Source of the DNA: Clostridia bacterium
GTDB lineage: Bacteria; Bacillota; Clostridia; Oscillospirales; SIG627
Reading direction: 5' to 3'
NCBI GenBank assembly: GCA_017439965.1
Contig: JAFSID010000005.1
Span: 1 to 50,834, forward strand
Length of the DNA stretch: 50,834 bases
Shown here: in pieces, positions 17,333-25,901 of the stretch
Numbering within the stretch: position 1 is the stretch's first letter
Layout: each line of letters begins with the position of its first letter
Made by a program: the position numbers and the translations under genes
The notes under the pieces: model-generated
What the model saw: only the letters and a program-made list of their open reading frames with translations
Told to the model about the DNA's origin: nothing
Database searches by the model: none

Positions 17333-18421
17333 ATGAATATGTCGGAAAAATCAAAAGCACACGTTGACTCTTGCCGTTTTTGTTGGATGTGTCATCATAT
17401 ATGCCCGATAGGAAACGCTACGGGTCAGGAGAGAAATACCGCCCGTGCAAGAGCACTCGGTATATCAATGGTCAACCGTGAATCAATTGACCTCTCGGAG
17501 ATTATGGATAATATTTACGAGTGTGCCACCTGCGGTGCGTGTGTGCACGAATGCGTAACGGGATGGGACCCCGTAATGTTTACAAAGGAGACCCGTCTTC
17601 AAGCGGCACTTGAGGATAAGCTTCCCGAATATATCAACAAAATGCTCGACTCGGCTCTCGAGCTGGGTAACCCCTACGGCAAGAGCGAGCTTGACCGAGC
17701 GCTTGCCGATGCAATTGAGACTCACAGTGACAAGAACGACCTTCTTTTCTGGCTCGGAACGGACGCAAGATATATGGCGAGCAGTGAGGGCATCAGAGCA
17801 ATAAAGGTAATGGAAAAGACGGGCGTGCCCTTCACCGTCCTTGCGGATGAGACCGCAAGCGGTGCTCAGCTTGACTTCCTTATCGGCGGTGCAGAGGAGA
17901 CCAAGGAGCAGATGCTCCGAGCGGCTGAGGTAATGAACGGCTACAAGACGGTCGTTATTTACGACCCGAACGATGCAAAGGCTGTAATGCAGACCTATAA
18001 GGAGTACGGAGTTGAGGTAAAGGCAAGCGTTATGACCTACACCTCCTATCTTGCAGAGGCTGTCGAGAGTGGCAAGCTTGCACTAAAAAAGACCGATAAG
18101 ACCGTCGTAATTCAGGACCCCTATCAGCTTTCCCGTGACCTCGGTGAGAGTGATGCTATACGCACGGTTGCAGGTGCCGTTGCAGGCGTTGAGGAAATGC
18201 TTTGCAACCGTGACCAGACTGCTTGGGCAGGTAATATTCTTATGGCAGCTTATATGCCCGAAATTATCAAGAAGGTTGCCGCAAGACGAATCTTTAACGC
18301 CAAGAGCGTCGGAGCAAAGGCTATGCTCACGGCAAGCGTTTCGGAGTACGTGGCACTTCGCAGCGTAGAGCAGGATGAGGTTGAAATTCTGTCCCTTGAG
18401 GACTTGATTTTGGGAGAGTGA
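17333..18421 (+). CDS. Fe-S protein, GlcF-like electron-transfer partner
   Basis: 362 residues from the ATG at 17333. The ATG at 17324 overlaps the ribosome site AAAGGAGG (17317-17323), whereas 17333 has 9-base spacing, so the later start is preferred. Two [4Fe-4S] ferredoxin-type motifs open the protein: CRFCWMCHHICP and CATCGACVHEC, followed by VTGWDP. The rest (about 100-362) is longer than a ferredoxin and lacks the CCG-type cysteine-rich repeats usual for GlcF and LldE, so the C-terminal domain is atypical; it contains an alpha/beta-like fold with TVVIQDPYQLSRDLGE. It starts 15 bases after the FAD dehydrogenase and probably forms a complex with it. Confidence 0.8.
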   Translation: MNMSEKSKAHVDSCRFCWMCHHICPIGNATGQERNTARARALGISMVNRESIDLSEIMDNIYECATCGACVHECVTGWDPVMFTKETRLQAALEDKLPEYINKMLDSALELGNPYGKSELDRALADAIETHSDKNDLLFWLGTDARYMASSEGIRAIKVMEKTGVPFTVLADETASGAQLDFLIGGAEETKEQMLRAAEVMNGYKTVVIYDPNDAKAVMQTYKEYGVEVKASVMTYTSYLAEAVESGKLALKKTDKTVVIQDPYQLSRDLGESDAIRTVAGAVAGVEEMLCNRDQTAWAGNILMAAYMPEIIKKVAARRIFNAKSVGAKAMLTASVSEYVALRSVEQDEVEILSLEDLILGE

Positions 18422-18425
18422 TAAA

Positions 18426-19262
18426 ATGCTGGTAAAGCTTCAGGACATTATCGCAATGGCGGATAAGGGAAATTACTGTATCCCTGCGTTTAACGTATAC
18501 AATATTGAGACGGTTATGGGTGTTATAAAGGCGGCGGAGGAGGAGAGAGCCCCCGTAATTATTCAGGTATATCCCCGTCTCTTCAAGGAGGAGGTAGGCT
18601 ATTACCTTTCTCCTGTAATAAAGGCGGCTGCCGAGAAGGCAACCGTGCCCGTATGCTTCCACCTTGACCACGGCTCCTCCGACGTTGAGGTGACCCGTGC
18701 ACTCAGATGGGGCGCGAGCGGAATTATGCTTGACGGCTCGGCTAATTCCTTTGAGGAAAACGTCGAAATGACACGCCGTACCGTTGAGACCTGCGGTTAT
18801 CTCGGCATCGGTGTCGAGGGTGAGCTTGGTCACGTCGGAAGCGTAAACGACGACACTATGGAGGAGTATACCGACCCCGATGAAGCGGCGGAATTCGTAC
18901 GTCTTACGGGTGTTTGCTGTCTTGCAGTGCTTATAGGCAACGCACACGGTCATTATAAGAAAACTCCAAATCTTGACATAGACAGAGTTCGTGCAATTCG
19001 CAAGGCAACGGGACTTCCCCTTGTGCTTCACGGCGGCTCGGGAATCCCCGACGATCAGGTTAAGGCTGCAATTAATGCGGGCATCCGCAAAATGAATATA
19101 GGAACCGACGTGTGCTGTGCTTTTGCAAAGGGTACTCTCGAAACCCTTAACGATCCCAACAGAAGTATTGCGGTTGACATTTTTATGAAGCATCCCATCT
19201 CCACCGTACAGGAGCTTGCACGTGAAAAGATACACCTTGTCGGCGCTAACGGAAGGGCGTAA
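18426..19262 (+). CDS. Class II ketose-bisphosphate aldolase (FbaA/GatY/IolJ family)
   Basis: 278 residues, normal for the family. Zinc and catalytic residues are in place: HLDHG (79-83, catalytic Asp81 and zinc His82), EGELGHVG (131-138), GNAHGHYK (171-178, zinc His174), LHGGSG (201-206, zinc His202). The GNAHG form is closer to the GatY/KbaY and IolJ groups than to glycolytic FbaA. It would split a ketose (bis)phosphate to DHAP plus an aldehyde. With PfkB and IolB next to it, the substrate could be 2-deoxy-5-keto-gluconate 6-phosphate (IolJ) or tagatose 1,6-bisphosphate (GatY); sequence alone does not decide. Starts four bases after the Fe-S gene. Confidence 0.88.
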   Translation: MLVKLQDIIAMADKGNYCIPAFNVYNIETVMGVIKAAEEERAPVIIQVYPRLFKEEVGYYLSPVIKAAAEKATVPVCFHLDHGSSDVEVTRALRWGASGIMLDGSANSFEENVEMTRRTVETCGYLGIGVEGELGHVGSVNDDTMEEYTDPDEAAEFVRLTGVCCLAVLIGNAHGHYKKTPNLDIDRVRAIRKATGLPLVLHGGSGIPDDQVKAAINAGIRKMNIGTDVCCAFAKGTLETLNDPNRSIAVDIFMKHPISTVQELAREKIHLVGANGRA

Positions 19263-19265
19263 TTT

Positions 19266-20171
19266 ATGGGTAGCGTAATTGGAATAGGCGCATGCGTTAT
19301 GGATACTCTCTTCAGTATCCCGTATTATCCTCCCGAGGACACCAAGCTTCGCGCACTCTCCTCCAAGCAGGCAGGCGGAGGTCCTGCTGCGACGGGTATT
19401 GTTGCGGCGGCAAAGCTTGGCGTAAGCACCGCGTTTATGGGTAATCTTTCAGCCGACTCTGTGGGAGATTTTCTCGTAAAGGATTTTGAAAAATACGGAG
19501 TCGATACCTCCTATATAAAGAGGCTCGACGGATACCGTGCCTTTACCTCGGTCATATGGCTCGCCAAGGACAGCCGTACCTGTGTATTCGACAAGGGTGA
19601 CCTTCCTCCCTTCAGGCTTTCGGAGAGGGACGAGAGGGCGATTGCGAGCGCTTCGCTTCTTATGGTTGACGGAAACGATATGGAGGCGGCTCTTGAAGCC
19701 TCCCGCATAGCGCGGGAAAATAACGTCCCCGTGCTTTACGATTGCGGCGGACTCTATGAGGGAGTCGAAAGACTTCTTGCGCTGACGGATATTATGATTC
19801 CGTCGCAGGAGTTTGCGCTCGGTCATACGGGTAAGTCTGACCCCGAGGACGCCGCAAGAGAGCTGTACGAGCGTTACAGCCCGAAAATCGTGGTTGTGAC
19901 TCAGGGCAAGAGAGGTGGATTTTTATACGACGGTAAGACCGTTACCTATTATCCCATCTATCCTGCCGAGGTGGTTGACTCCAACGGCTCGGGCGACGTA
20001 TTTCACGGCGCTTTTGCCGCAGGAATTATACGAGGCTACGATTTCGAAAAATGCTGTCATTTTGCGAGTGCGGTATCGGCACTTAAATGTATGGGAATCG
20101 GAGCGCGTGAAAGCGTACCCGATTTCGAAACGGTGAAAACGTATATGAAGGAGAACGGTTATGAACTTTAA
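19266..20171 (+). CDS. PfkB-family carbohydrate kinase
   Basis: 301 residues. PfkB signatures: GGGPAATG (37-44, substrate-side glycines) and DSNGSGDVFHGAF (238-250), a variant of the DTxGAGD anion-hole motif with catalytic Asp244. It phosphorylates a sugar or sugar acid with ATP. Possible roles in this context are IolC (2-deoxy-5-keto-gluconate kinase) or tagatose-6-phosphate kinase; the aldolase just upstream would use the product. It starts three bases after the aldolase stop and its end overlaps the IolB-type gene by 11 bases, so the products are translationally coupled. Confidence 0.85.
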   Translation: MGSVIGIGACVMDTLFSIPYYPPEDTKLRALSSKQAGGGPAATGIVAAAKLGVSTAFMGNLSADSVGDFLVKDFEKYGVDTSYIKRLDGYRAFTSVIWLAKDSRTCVFDKGDLPPFRLSERDERAIASASLLMVDGNDMEAALEASRIARENNVPVLYDCGGLYEGVERLLALTDIMIPSQEFALGHTGKSDPEDAARELYERYSPKIVVVTQGKRGGFLYDGKTVTYYPIYPAEVVDSNGSGDVFHGAFAAGIIRGYDFEKCCHFASAVSALKCMGIGARESVPDFETVKTYMKENGYEL

Positions 20172-20949
20172 AAAATCATATAAGGCAACAAACGGCTATA
20201 CACCTATCTGCAAAATAGGAGAATGCTCACTCAAGAAGTTGGAATTCGGTATCATTGAGCTTGAAGCGGGTCAAACGATTCCCTTTTACACCGAGGATAA
20301 GGAAACCGCATTTATTATGCTTGAGGGTCACTGTAACGTAAGCTTCGACTCGACAAAATGGGAAAACGTCGGAAACAGAAAAACGGTTTTTGAAAACCGC
20401 CGTGCCGAGAGCTTCTATATGCCCATTGAACAAAGGCTTGAAATTACGGCGCTTGATCACATCAAGATTGCCGTATGCGCGACTCCCGTTACCGAAAAGA
20501 CCGAGCCTCAGCTTCTCCGTGAGGACCACGTGGTATTAAAGCTTCTCGGACGTCAGCCCTTTGAAAGAGAGACGAGCTTTATCATTGACGGCAATTCCAA
20601 CGCAAAGGTGCTCACCATAGGTGAAGCGTATTGCACCGAGGGTAACTGGGCAGGCTTTCCTCCTCACAAGCACGACGAGGACAATATGCCCACAGAGTGT
20701 ATTGCCGAGGAGATATACTACTTCCTCTTTGACCCCGAGCAGGGCTTTGCGGTACAGTGTCTGTACACCTCCGACGGAGAGATAGACGAGGCTTACAGAG
20801 TGAAGAACGACGAGCTGGTTGAGTTCCCCAAGGGATATCACACGACCGTTTCAACTCCGGGCTACCAGACCTATTTTCTCTGGCTTATGGCAGGCGATTA
20901 TCAGGGCTTTAACAGAAGCAACGACCCCATACACGACTGGATAAAATAA
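20161..20949 (+). CDS. iolB: IolB-type 5-deoxy-glucuronate isomerase
   Basis: 262 residues, a typical length for IolB, a double-cupin metal enzyme that turns 5-deoxy-glucuronate into 2-deoxy-5-keto-gluconate in myo-inositol breakdown. Family landmarks are in place: FPPHKHDED (167-174, metal His169 and His171), EEIYYFLFDPEQGFAVQ (183-199), FPKGYHTTVSTPGYQTYFLW (222-241, His227) and MAGDYQGFNRSNDPIHDWI at the end. AAGGAGAACGGTT precedes the ATG inside the PfkB gene. No iolD, iolE, iolG or iolA is near, so it may serve a shortened or altered route; a related sugar acid substrate is possible. Confidence 0.85.
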   Translation: MNFKKSYKATNGYTPICKIGECSLKKLEFGIIELEAGQTIPFYTEDKETAFIMLEGHCNVSFDSTKWENVGNRKTVFENRRAESFYMPIEQRLEITALDHIKIAVCATPVTEKTEPQLLREDHVVLKLLGRQPFERETSFIIDGNSNAKVLTIGEAYCTEGNWAGFPPHKHDEDNMPTECIAEEIYYFLFDPEQGFAVQCLYTSDGEIDEAYRVKNDELVEFPKGYHTTVSTPGYQTYFLWLMAGDYQGFNRSNDPIHDWIK

Positions 20950-20962
20950 GGAGGGCTGTTTT

Positions 20963-22369
20963 ATGTTGAATTATCAGGTAAAAATAGGACTTGTTGCAAT
21001 GAGACGAAACACCACAGACCGTCCGAGAGGTACGTTTCTGACCTGGTATTCCGCCGAGCAAAGAGGCAAAAAATTCGTTGATTACATAGAGAATAACTTT
21101 GCAAACGAGAACGTATCCTTCGTTGACAACAAGGGAATCGGATGTGCCGACCTCGTTTTTGATGACGCTTCGGCGGCAGAGGTTGTGGAGCGCTTCCAAA
21201 ATGAAAAGGTTGATGCCGTGATGATTATCAACTGCAACTTCGGTAATGAGGAGGCTGCGGCGGATATCGTCAAGGCACTCGGAAAGCCTGCGCTTTTGTG
21301 GGCGCCTCTTGACGATGAATACTACGTTGACGGTATGAGACCTACCGATTCGCAGTGCGGACTGTTCGGTATTTCACGTCAGATGCAGAGATATCATATA
21401 CCCTTTTCTCATTTGCCTTGCTGCAGAGTGGAGAGTGAGGAGTTCAAGGAGGGCTTTGAGCGTTTTACCCGAGTTGCCTGTATGGTGAAGAATTTCACTG
21501 GTATGCGTATCGGTCAGATAGGCTCCCGTCCGTCACCCTTCTTCTCGGTCATCTGGAATGAGAGCGAGCTTATGTCCAAGTTCGGTATACGAATCGTTGC
21601 GCTCAACTTTGCAATGATTGAGCAGAGAATGAAGGCGGCTCCCGAGCTTTACGGGGAAGAGATTTCAGAGTACGAGGAGTATTTCAAAAAGAACTATTCC
21701 CTCGACGAGCTGACACCCAAATATATAAGGTCAATGGCAACGCTTGCCGTCGTATATAAGAACCTTTTTGAAGAGTTTAAGCTTGACGTTATAAGCGCTG
21801 AGTGCTGGACGGCTACCCCTCTTATGTTCGACGGACTTGCACCCTGCGCGGTCTACGGTCTTTTAGGAGATCTCGGATATATGATTTCCTGCGAAAGTGA
21901 TATTCATTGCGCAATGACTATGGCTCTTCTCAAGTCTGCCACCTTTGGCAAGGGTAAGCCTCTGTTCGGTGAGTTTACCGTCCGTCATCCCGAGAATAAA
22001 AACGCAGAACTTCTCTGGCACTGCGGTCCGTTTCCGCTTTCCGAAAAGGCGCCCGACAGCGAGGCAAGACTCGTCAATCAGCGTGAATGGTTCAGAGGCC
22101 GTGACGGTAAGTATACCGTTGCAAGAATCGACCAGGAGGACGGTAACTATATGATACTTCCGCTCCTCTGTAACACGACCGAGGGTCCACAGACCCACGG
22201 AACGTATATCTGGGGTGAGTTTGACAATCTGCAAGCGGTTGAGGACAGACTTATAGACGGACCGTATATTCATCATTTCGTGGAGATTCTCGGTGACTAT
22301 ACCGAGGAGATAAAGGAATTTTGTAAGTATTTCCCGAATCTGAAGGTAGACGGCTCTATTAAGGCGTAA
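20963..22369 (+). CDS. L-fucose/L-arabinose isomerase-like protein
   Basis: 468 residues. The N-terminal part (about 1-170) fits the Rossmann-like domain of fucose and arabinose isomerases (VDAVMIINCNFGNEEAA, ALLWAPLDDEYY), the middle has SAECWTATP and CESDIHCAMTMALLK, and the C-terminal part (GEFTVRHPENKNAELLWHCG, HGTYIWGEF) matches the metal-site region of the superfamily, where Glu, Asp and His bind manganese. The order E/D...H is plausible but I cannot assign the ligands exactly. It would interconvert an aldose and ketose, or act on a phosphate-free sugar before the FGGY kinase that follows. AAGGAGGG precedes the ATG. Substrate unknown. Confidence 0.75.
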   Translation: MLNYQVKIGLVAMRRNTTDRPRGTFLTWYSAEQRGKKFVDYIENNFANENVSFVDNKGIGCADLVFDDASAAEVVERFQNEKVDAVMIINCNFGNEEAAADIVKALGKPALLWAPLDDEYYVDGMRPTDSQCGLFGISRQMQRYHIPFSHLPCCRVESEEFKEGFERFTRVACMVKNFTGMRIGQIGSRPSPFFSVIWNESELMSKFGIRIVALNFAMIEQRMKAAPELYGEEISEYEEYFKKNYSLDELTPKYIRSMATLAVVYKNLFEEFKLDVISAECWTATPLMFDGLAPCAVYGLLGDLGYMISCESDIHCAMTMALLKSATFGKGKPLFGEFTVRHPENKNAELLWHCGPFPLSEKAPDSEARLVNQREWFRGRDGKYTVARIDQEDGNYMILPLLCNTTEGPQTHGTYIWGEFDNLQAVEDRLIDGPYIHHFVEILGDYTEEIKEFCKYFPNLKVDGSIKA

Positions 22370-22390
22370 CGCTAAAAAACGAGGTTTTAT

Positions 22391-23860
22391 ATGAAATATT
22401 TGCTGGGAATTGATTTCGGCGGAGGAGCGTCAAAGGCGACTCTCCTCTCCGAAAAGGGCGATATAAGAGCGGAGAACACGGTTGAGTATCCGACCCTTTA
22501 TCCCGAAAACAGCGCGTGCGAGCAAAATTCTGAGGATTGGATAACGGCGCTGTGTGAAAACTGTCGCGCCATACTCGACAAGAGCGGAATTGCTTCCGAG
22601 GATATTTTGGCGGTGGCGCTTGATTCGGCAACCCATACCTCTCTCGTCTGTGACGGTGATTTCAAGCCGCTCCGTCCCGCAATGCACTGGACGGACAGCC
22701 GTAGCCGTCAGGAAGCTCAGACTCTTCGCGAGAGATGTGGAGATGAAATATTTGCCAAGACCTTTCACCGTCCCGATACGATATGGACTCTGCCTCAGCT
22801 CGTGTGGCTCAAGAATCACGAGCCCGAGCTTTTTGAAAGGGTCAGATACGTGTTTTTTGAGAAGGACTATATCCGCTACTTTTTGACGGGAGTCTTTTGC
22901 ACCGACTATATCGAGGCAGAGGGAAGTATGCTTTTTGACTGCAACCGTATGGAGTGGGACAGAGAGCTTTGCGCACTTGCAGGGATAACACCCGAAATGC
23001 TTCCGCCGATAAAAAATCCGCTCGACGTTATAGGCACGGTGGATTCAAGGGCGTCAGGACTTACGGGGCTTCGTGAGGGCACTCCCGTAATCTGCGGTAC
23101 GACCGACACGGTTATGGAGGTGTTTGCCTCGGGAGCGGTTGAAAAGGGAGATATCACCGTAAAGCTTGCCACTGCGGGCAGAATTTGCGTTATAACCGAC
23201 AAGCCCTATCCCGACAGGCATCTTGTGAATTATTCTCACGTTGCCGAAGGGCTGTGGTATCCCGGTACGGCAACAAAGGCGGCGGCATCAAGCTATCGAT
23301 GGTTTCGTGATACCTTCGGAGGAGACTACAAGGAGCTTGACCGAATGGCAGAGAGCATTGGTATCGGATGTGACGGACTTACCTTTCATCCATATATCAA
23401 TGGCGAGCTTACGCCGTATGCAGACCCGACTCTTTGCGGCAGCTTCGTGGGAATAAGAGCGACTCACGGCAAGGGACATTTTGCAAGGGCAGTTATGGAG
23501 GGCGTGACCCTTTCGCTTCTCGATTGCAAAAAATATCTCGACAGCCTCGGCTTTACCTACAAGTCACGGGCAACCCTTATCGGAGGAGGGGCAAAGGGCG
23601 GTATCTGGGCACAGATGACCTCCGACGCACTCGGCCTTGAATTGAGGATTACCGAGAGCGCCGATTCCTCCTTTGGCTCGGCAATGCTTGCGGGAATTGC
23701 AATGGGAGTATTTCCAAATGCAAGAGCTGCCGTTGAGACCTGCGTCAAGGAGACGGGAAGAGTGATACCCAATGAAAAGAATACCGAAAGGTATAATGAA
23801 ATTTTCAAGGAATTTAAAGAAATACACGATGCGTTAGCACCGATATATCAAAAAAGATAA
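22391..23860 (+). CDS. FGGY-family carbohydrate kinase (xylulokinase-like)
   Basis: 489 residues. N-terminal ATPase fold starts GIDFGGGASKATLL; HWTDSRSRQEA is the substrate-binding Asp region of xylulokinases; CGTTDTVMEVFASGA and LIGGGAKGGIWAQMTSDALG are the C-terminal nucleotide-binding signatures of the FGGY family. It would phosphorylate a ketose or polyol, most simply the product of the isomerase 21 bases upstream. GAGG lies before the ATG. All motifs look intact. The exact sugar cannot be read from sequence. Confidence 0.87.
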   Translation: MKYLLGIDFGGGASKATLLSEKGDIRAENTVEYPTLYPENSACEQNSEDWITALCENCRAILDKSGIASEDILAVALDSATHTSLVCDGDFKPLRPAMHWTDSRSRQEAQTLRERCGDEIFAKTFHRPDTIWTLPQLVWLKNHEPELFERVRYVFFEKDYIRYFLTGVFCTDYIEAEGSMLFDCNRMEWDRELCALAGITPEMLPPIKNPLDVIGTVDSRASGLTGLREGTPVICGTTDTVMEVFASGAVEKGDITVKLATAGRICVITDKPYPDRHLVNYSHVAEGLWYPGTATKAAASSYRWFRDTFGGDYKELDRMAESIGIGCDGLTFHPYINGELTPYADPTLCGSFVGIRATHGKGHFARAVMEGVTLSLLDCKKYLDSLGFTYKSRATLIGGGAKGGIWAQMTSDALGLELRITESADSSFGSAMLAGIAMGVFPNARAAVETCVKETGRVIPNEKNTERYNEIFKEFKEIHDALAPIYQKR

Positions 23861-23874
23861 AGGAGATAACAGCT

Positions 23875-24729
23875 ATGGAGCAGAACATTAATCTTATCCC
23901 CCCCGAAAAGCTCGGAGAGGGAAGCCCTATTGCACTTGAAGTTTGTGACCACGAGGTCGATATGTACTGGAAGGTTGCACTTGAGGTACTTGAAACTATC
24001 GAGGAGAACAATGAAAAGGGTGAGCCTACCGTAATGGTAGTGCCCTACGGACCCGTAGGCCCTTACGCGCGAATTGCATATCTTGTAAACAAGAATCGCA
24101 TCAGCCTTAAAAACTGCGTGTTCATCAATATGGACGAGTATCTCAACGAGGATCTTACCTATATTGATATCAACCATCCTCTCTCCTTCAGAGGCGGTAT
24201 GGAGCGCTCCTTCTATTCATTGGTTGACGAGGAGCTTAACGTTCTTCCCGAGAACCGTATCTTCCCCGAGCCCGGTAATGAAGGAAGAATTATGGAGATA
24301 ATCGAAAAGTACGGCAAGCTCGATATGGTATTCGGAGGCTGCGGAATCAACGGTCATTATGCCTTCAACGAGCCACCCGAGGCAGACGAGGGCGTTTCTG
24401 CCGAGGAGTTTGCAAGCCGTCCTACCCGTACTCTTAAGATAACCCGTGAGACCCGTACCATCAACGCGTTTATGAACTGCGGCGCAAATCTTGAGGCTAT
24501 TCCCGAGAACTGTATAACGGTAGGTATGAAGGAAATGCTTATGGCAAAAAAGGTTCGCATCTGTATGCCTCGTGACTGGAACGCGGCGGCACTCCGCAAG
24601 GTGCTCCACGGTCCCGTGACGGCGCTCACGCCCTGCTCACTTTTCCAGAAGCATCCCGATGCAAAGGTTTACGCATCCGCTGTTGCGACCGCTTGTCCCG
24701 TTGCTGAAATAAGAGTATATAACAAATGA
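23875..24729 (+). CDS. Glucosamine-6-phosphate deaminase-like protein, divergent
   Basis: 284 residues, NagB superfamily. NMDEYL (85-90) keeps the general-base Asp87. The catalytic stretch that in E. coli NagB is VDGHIAFNEP reads INGHYAFNEP (158-167): His161 and Glu166 are kept, but the Asp equivalent to E. coli Asp141 is Asn159. The phosphate loop is also unusual, VPYGPVGPYA instead of TGGTP. This fits a divergent subfamily; deamination of glucosamine 6-phosphate itself is uncertain. AAAGGAG precedes the ATG by 9 bases. Its last four bases overlap the nagA start (ATGA), so the two are coupled and should act in sequence on an N-acetylated amino sugar. Confidence 0.8.
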   Translation: MEQNINLIPPEKLGEGSPIALEVCDHEVDMYWKVALEVLETIEENNEKGEPTVMVVPYGPVGPYARIAYLVNKNRISLKNCVFINMDEYLNEDLTYIDINHPLSFRGGMERSFYSLVDEELNVLPENRIFPEPGNEGRIMEIIEKYGKLDMVFGGCGINGHYAFNEPPEADEGVSAEEFASRPTRTLKITRETRTINAFMNCGANLEAIPENCITVGMKEMLMAKKVRICMPRDWNAAALRKVLHGPVTALTPCSLFQKHPDAKVYASAVATACPVAEIRVYNK

Positions 24730-25901
24730 GCCTTGTAATAAAAAATGCAAGGGTAGTGCTTGGAGACAGAGTTACCGAGCCCGTGTCGGTGCTGATACGG
24801 GACTCGGTTATCTCCGACCTTGATTATAAGGGGGAGTGTGAGAGCACGCTTGACGCTGAGGGCGGATACCTTATGGCAGGCTTTATCGACCTCCACGTTC
24901 ACGGAGGAGGAGGCGCTGACTTTATGGATGCCACGACCGAGGCGTTTGAAACGGCGATCGCATCACATCTGAAGCACGGAACGACCCTACTCTATCCCAC
25001 CGCAATGACGGCGTCCGAGGAGGATATCTCGGCTTTTATCGATGCTTATCTTGAGTTTCGGGAAAAGAGCCATTACGCTCGTATGACGGGAGGTCTGCAC
25101 CTTGAAGGTCCTTATTTTTCGGGCGCAAATTCCCAGAGCAGCGGAGCGCAGAAAAAGGGTAGCATGCGCCTTCCCGACCGTGAGGAGACCGAGAGACATC
25201 TTGAGCGCGCAAAAGGAAATATAGTACGCTGGGATGCCGCCGTCGAGCTTGAGGGAATACGTGAGTTTGCAGAACGAATGAAAAGGGCAGGGGTCCTTAT
25301 GGCTATCGCGCATTCGGATGCAACGGCTGACGAGGCTGAGAGGGGCTTTGAATGGGGCTTTTCTCACGTCACTCACTTTTATAACGCGGTCAGCAGTCAC
25401 CGTAAGAGAGAGCAGACGGTATACGGCGGTATAGTCGAGGCAACCTATCTTGACGATAGCGTTACCGTCGAGCTTATAGGAGACGGCTGTCATATACCCC
25501 GTCACGAGCTTTTACTTGCCCTTAAGATAAAGGGCGAGGACGGAGTGTCGGTGATAACCGATGCAACACGAATTGCAGGCACCGATATGAAGGAGGGCAA
25601 GCTCGGAGGCTTGAAAAACGGCAGCGACGTTATCGTTGAGGACGGCGTTGCAAAGCTTCCCGACCGTACCAGCTTTGCAGGTAGCATTGCGACCATGGAC
25701 AGATGCCTTCGTACCCTCTGTACGCTTTTCGGCTTGCCGATAACCACGGCTTCAAGGCTTTTGTCTCTGTCACCTGCCAAGAGAATGGGAATATCCGATA
25801 AAAAGGGAAGTATTGAAATTGGCAAGGATGCAGACCTCGTTATAGTTGACGGGGATTTGCAGATTAAAAACGTAATCGTCGGCGGAGAGCTTTTCGTATG
25901 A
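24726..25901 (+). CDS. nagA: N-acetylglucosamine-6-phosphate deacetylase
   Basis: 391 residues, the usual NagA length; an amidohydrolase with a TIM barrel. HVHG (57-60), LEGPYFSG (126-133, metal Glu127), AHSDA (195-199, His196), THFYNAV (216-222, His217), GDGCHIP (252-258) and TDATRIAGT (278-286, catalytic Asp279) are all present. It removes acetate from GlcNAc 6-phosphate or a related N-acetyl amino sugar phosphate. It overlaps its neighbours by four bases on each side, so it is firmly part of the operon. The GCH instead of GLH near the substrate site is a small deviation. Confidence 0.87.
   Translation: MSLVIKNARVVLGDRVTEPVSVLIRDSVISDLDYKGECESTLDAEGGYLMAGFIDLHVHGGGGADFMDATTEAFETAIASHLKHGTTLLYPTAMTASEEDISAFIDAYLEFREKSHYARMTGGLHLEGPYFSGANSQSSGAQKKGSMRLPDREETERHLERAKGNIVRWDAAVELEGIREFAERMKRAGVLMAIAHSDATADEAERGFEWGFSHVTHFYNAVSSHRKREQTVYGGIVEATYLDDSVTVELIGDGCHIPRHELLLALKIKGEDGVSVITDATRIAGTDMKEGKLGGLKNGSDVIVEDGVAKLPDRTSFAGSIATMDRCLRTLCTLFGLPITTASRLLSLSPAKRMGISDKKGSIEIGKDADLVIVDGDLQIKNVIVGGELFV

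Noticed and set aside
18327..19235. Long open frame (302 codons) on the minus strand across the aldolase gene
   Set aside because: It mirrors the codon pattern of the real gene; no ribosome site or family motif, and the plus-strand aldolase has all its catalytic residues.
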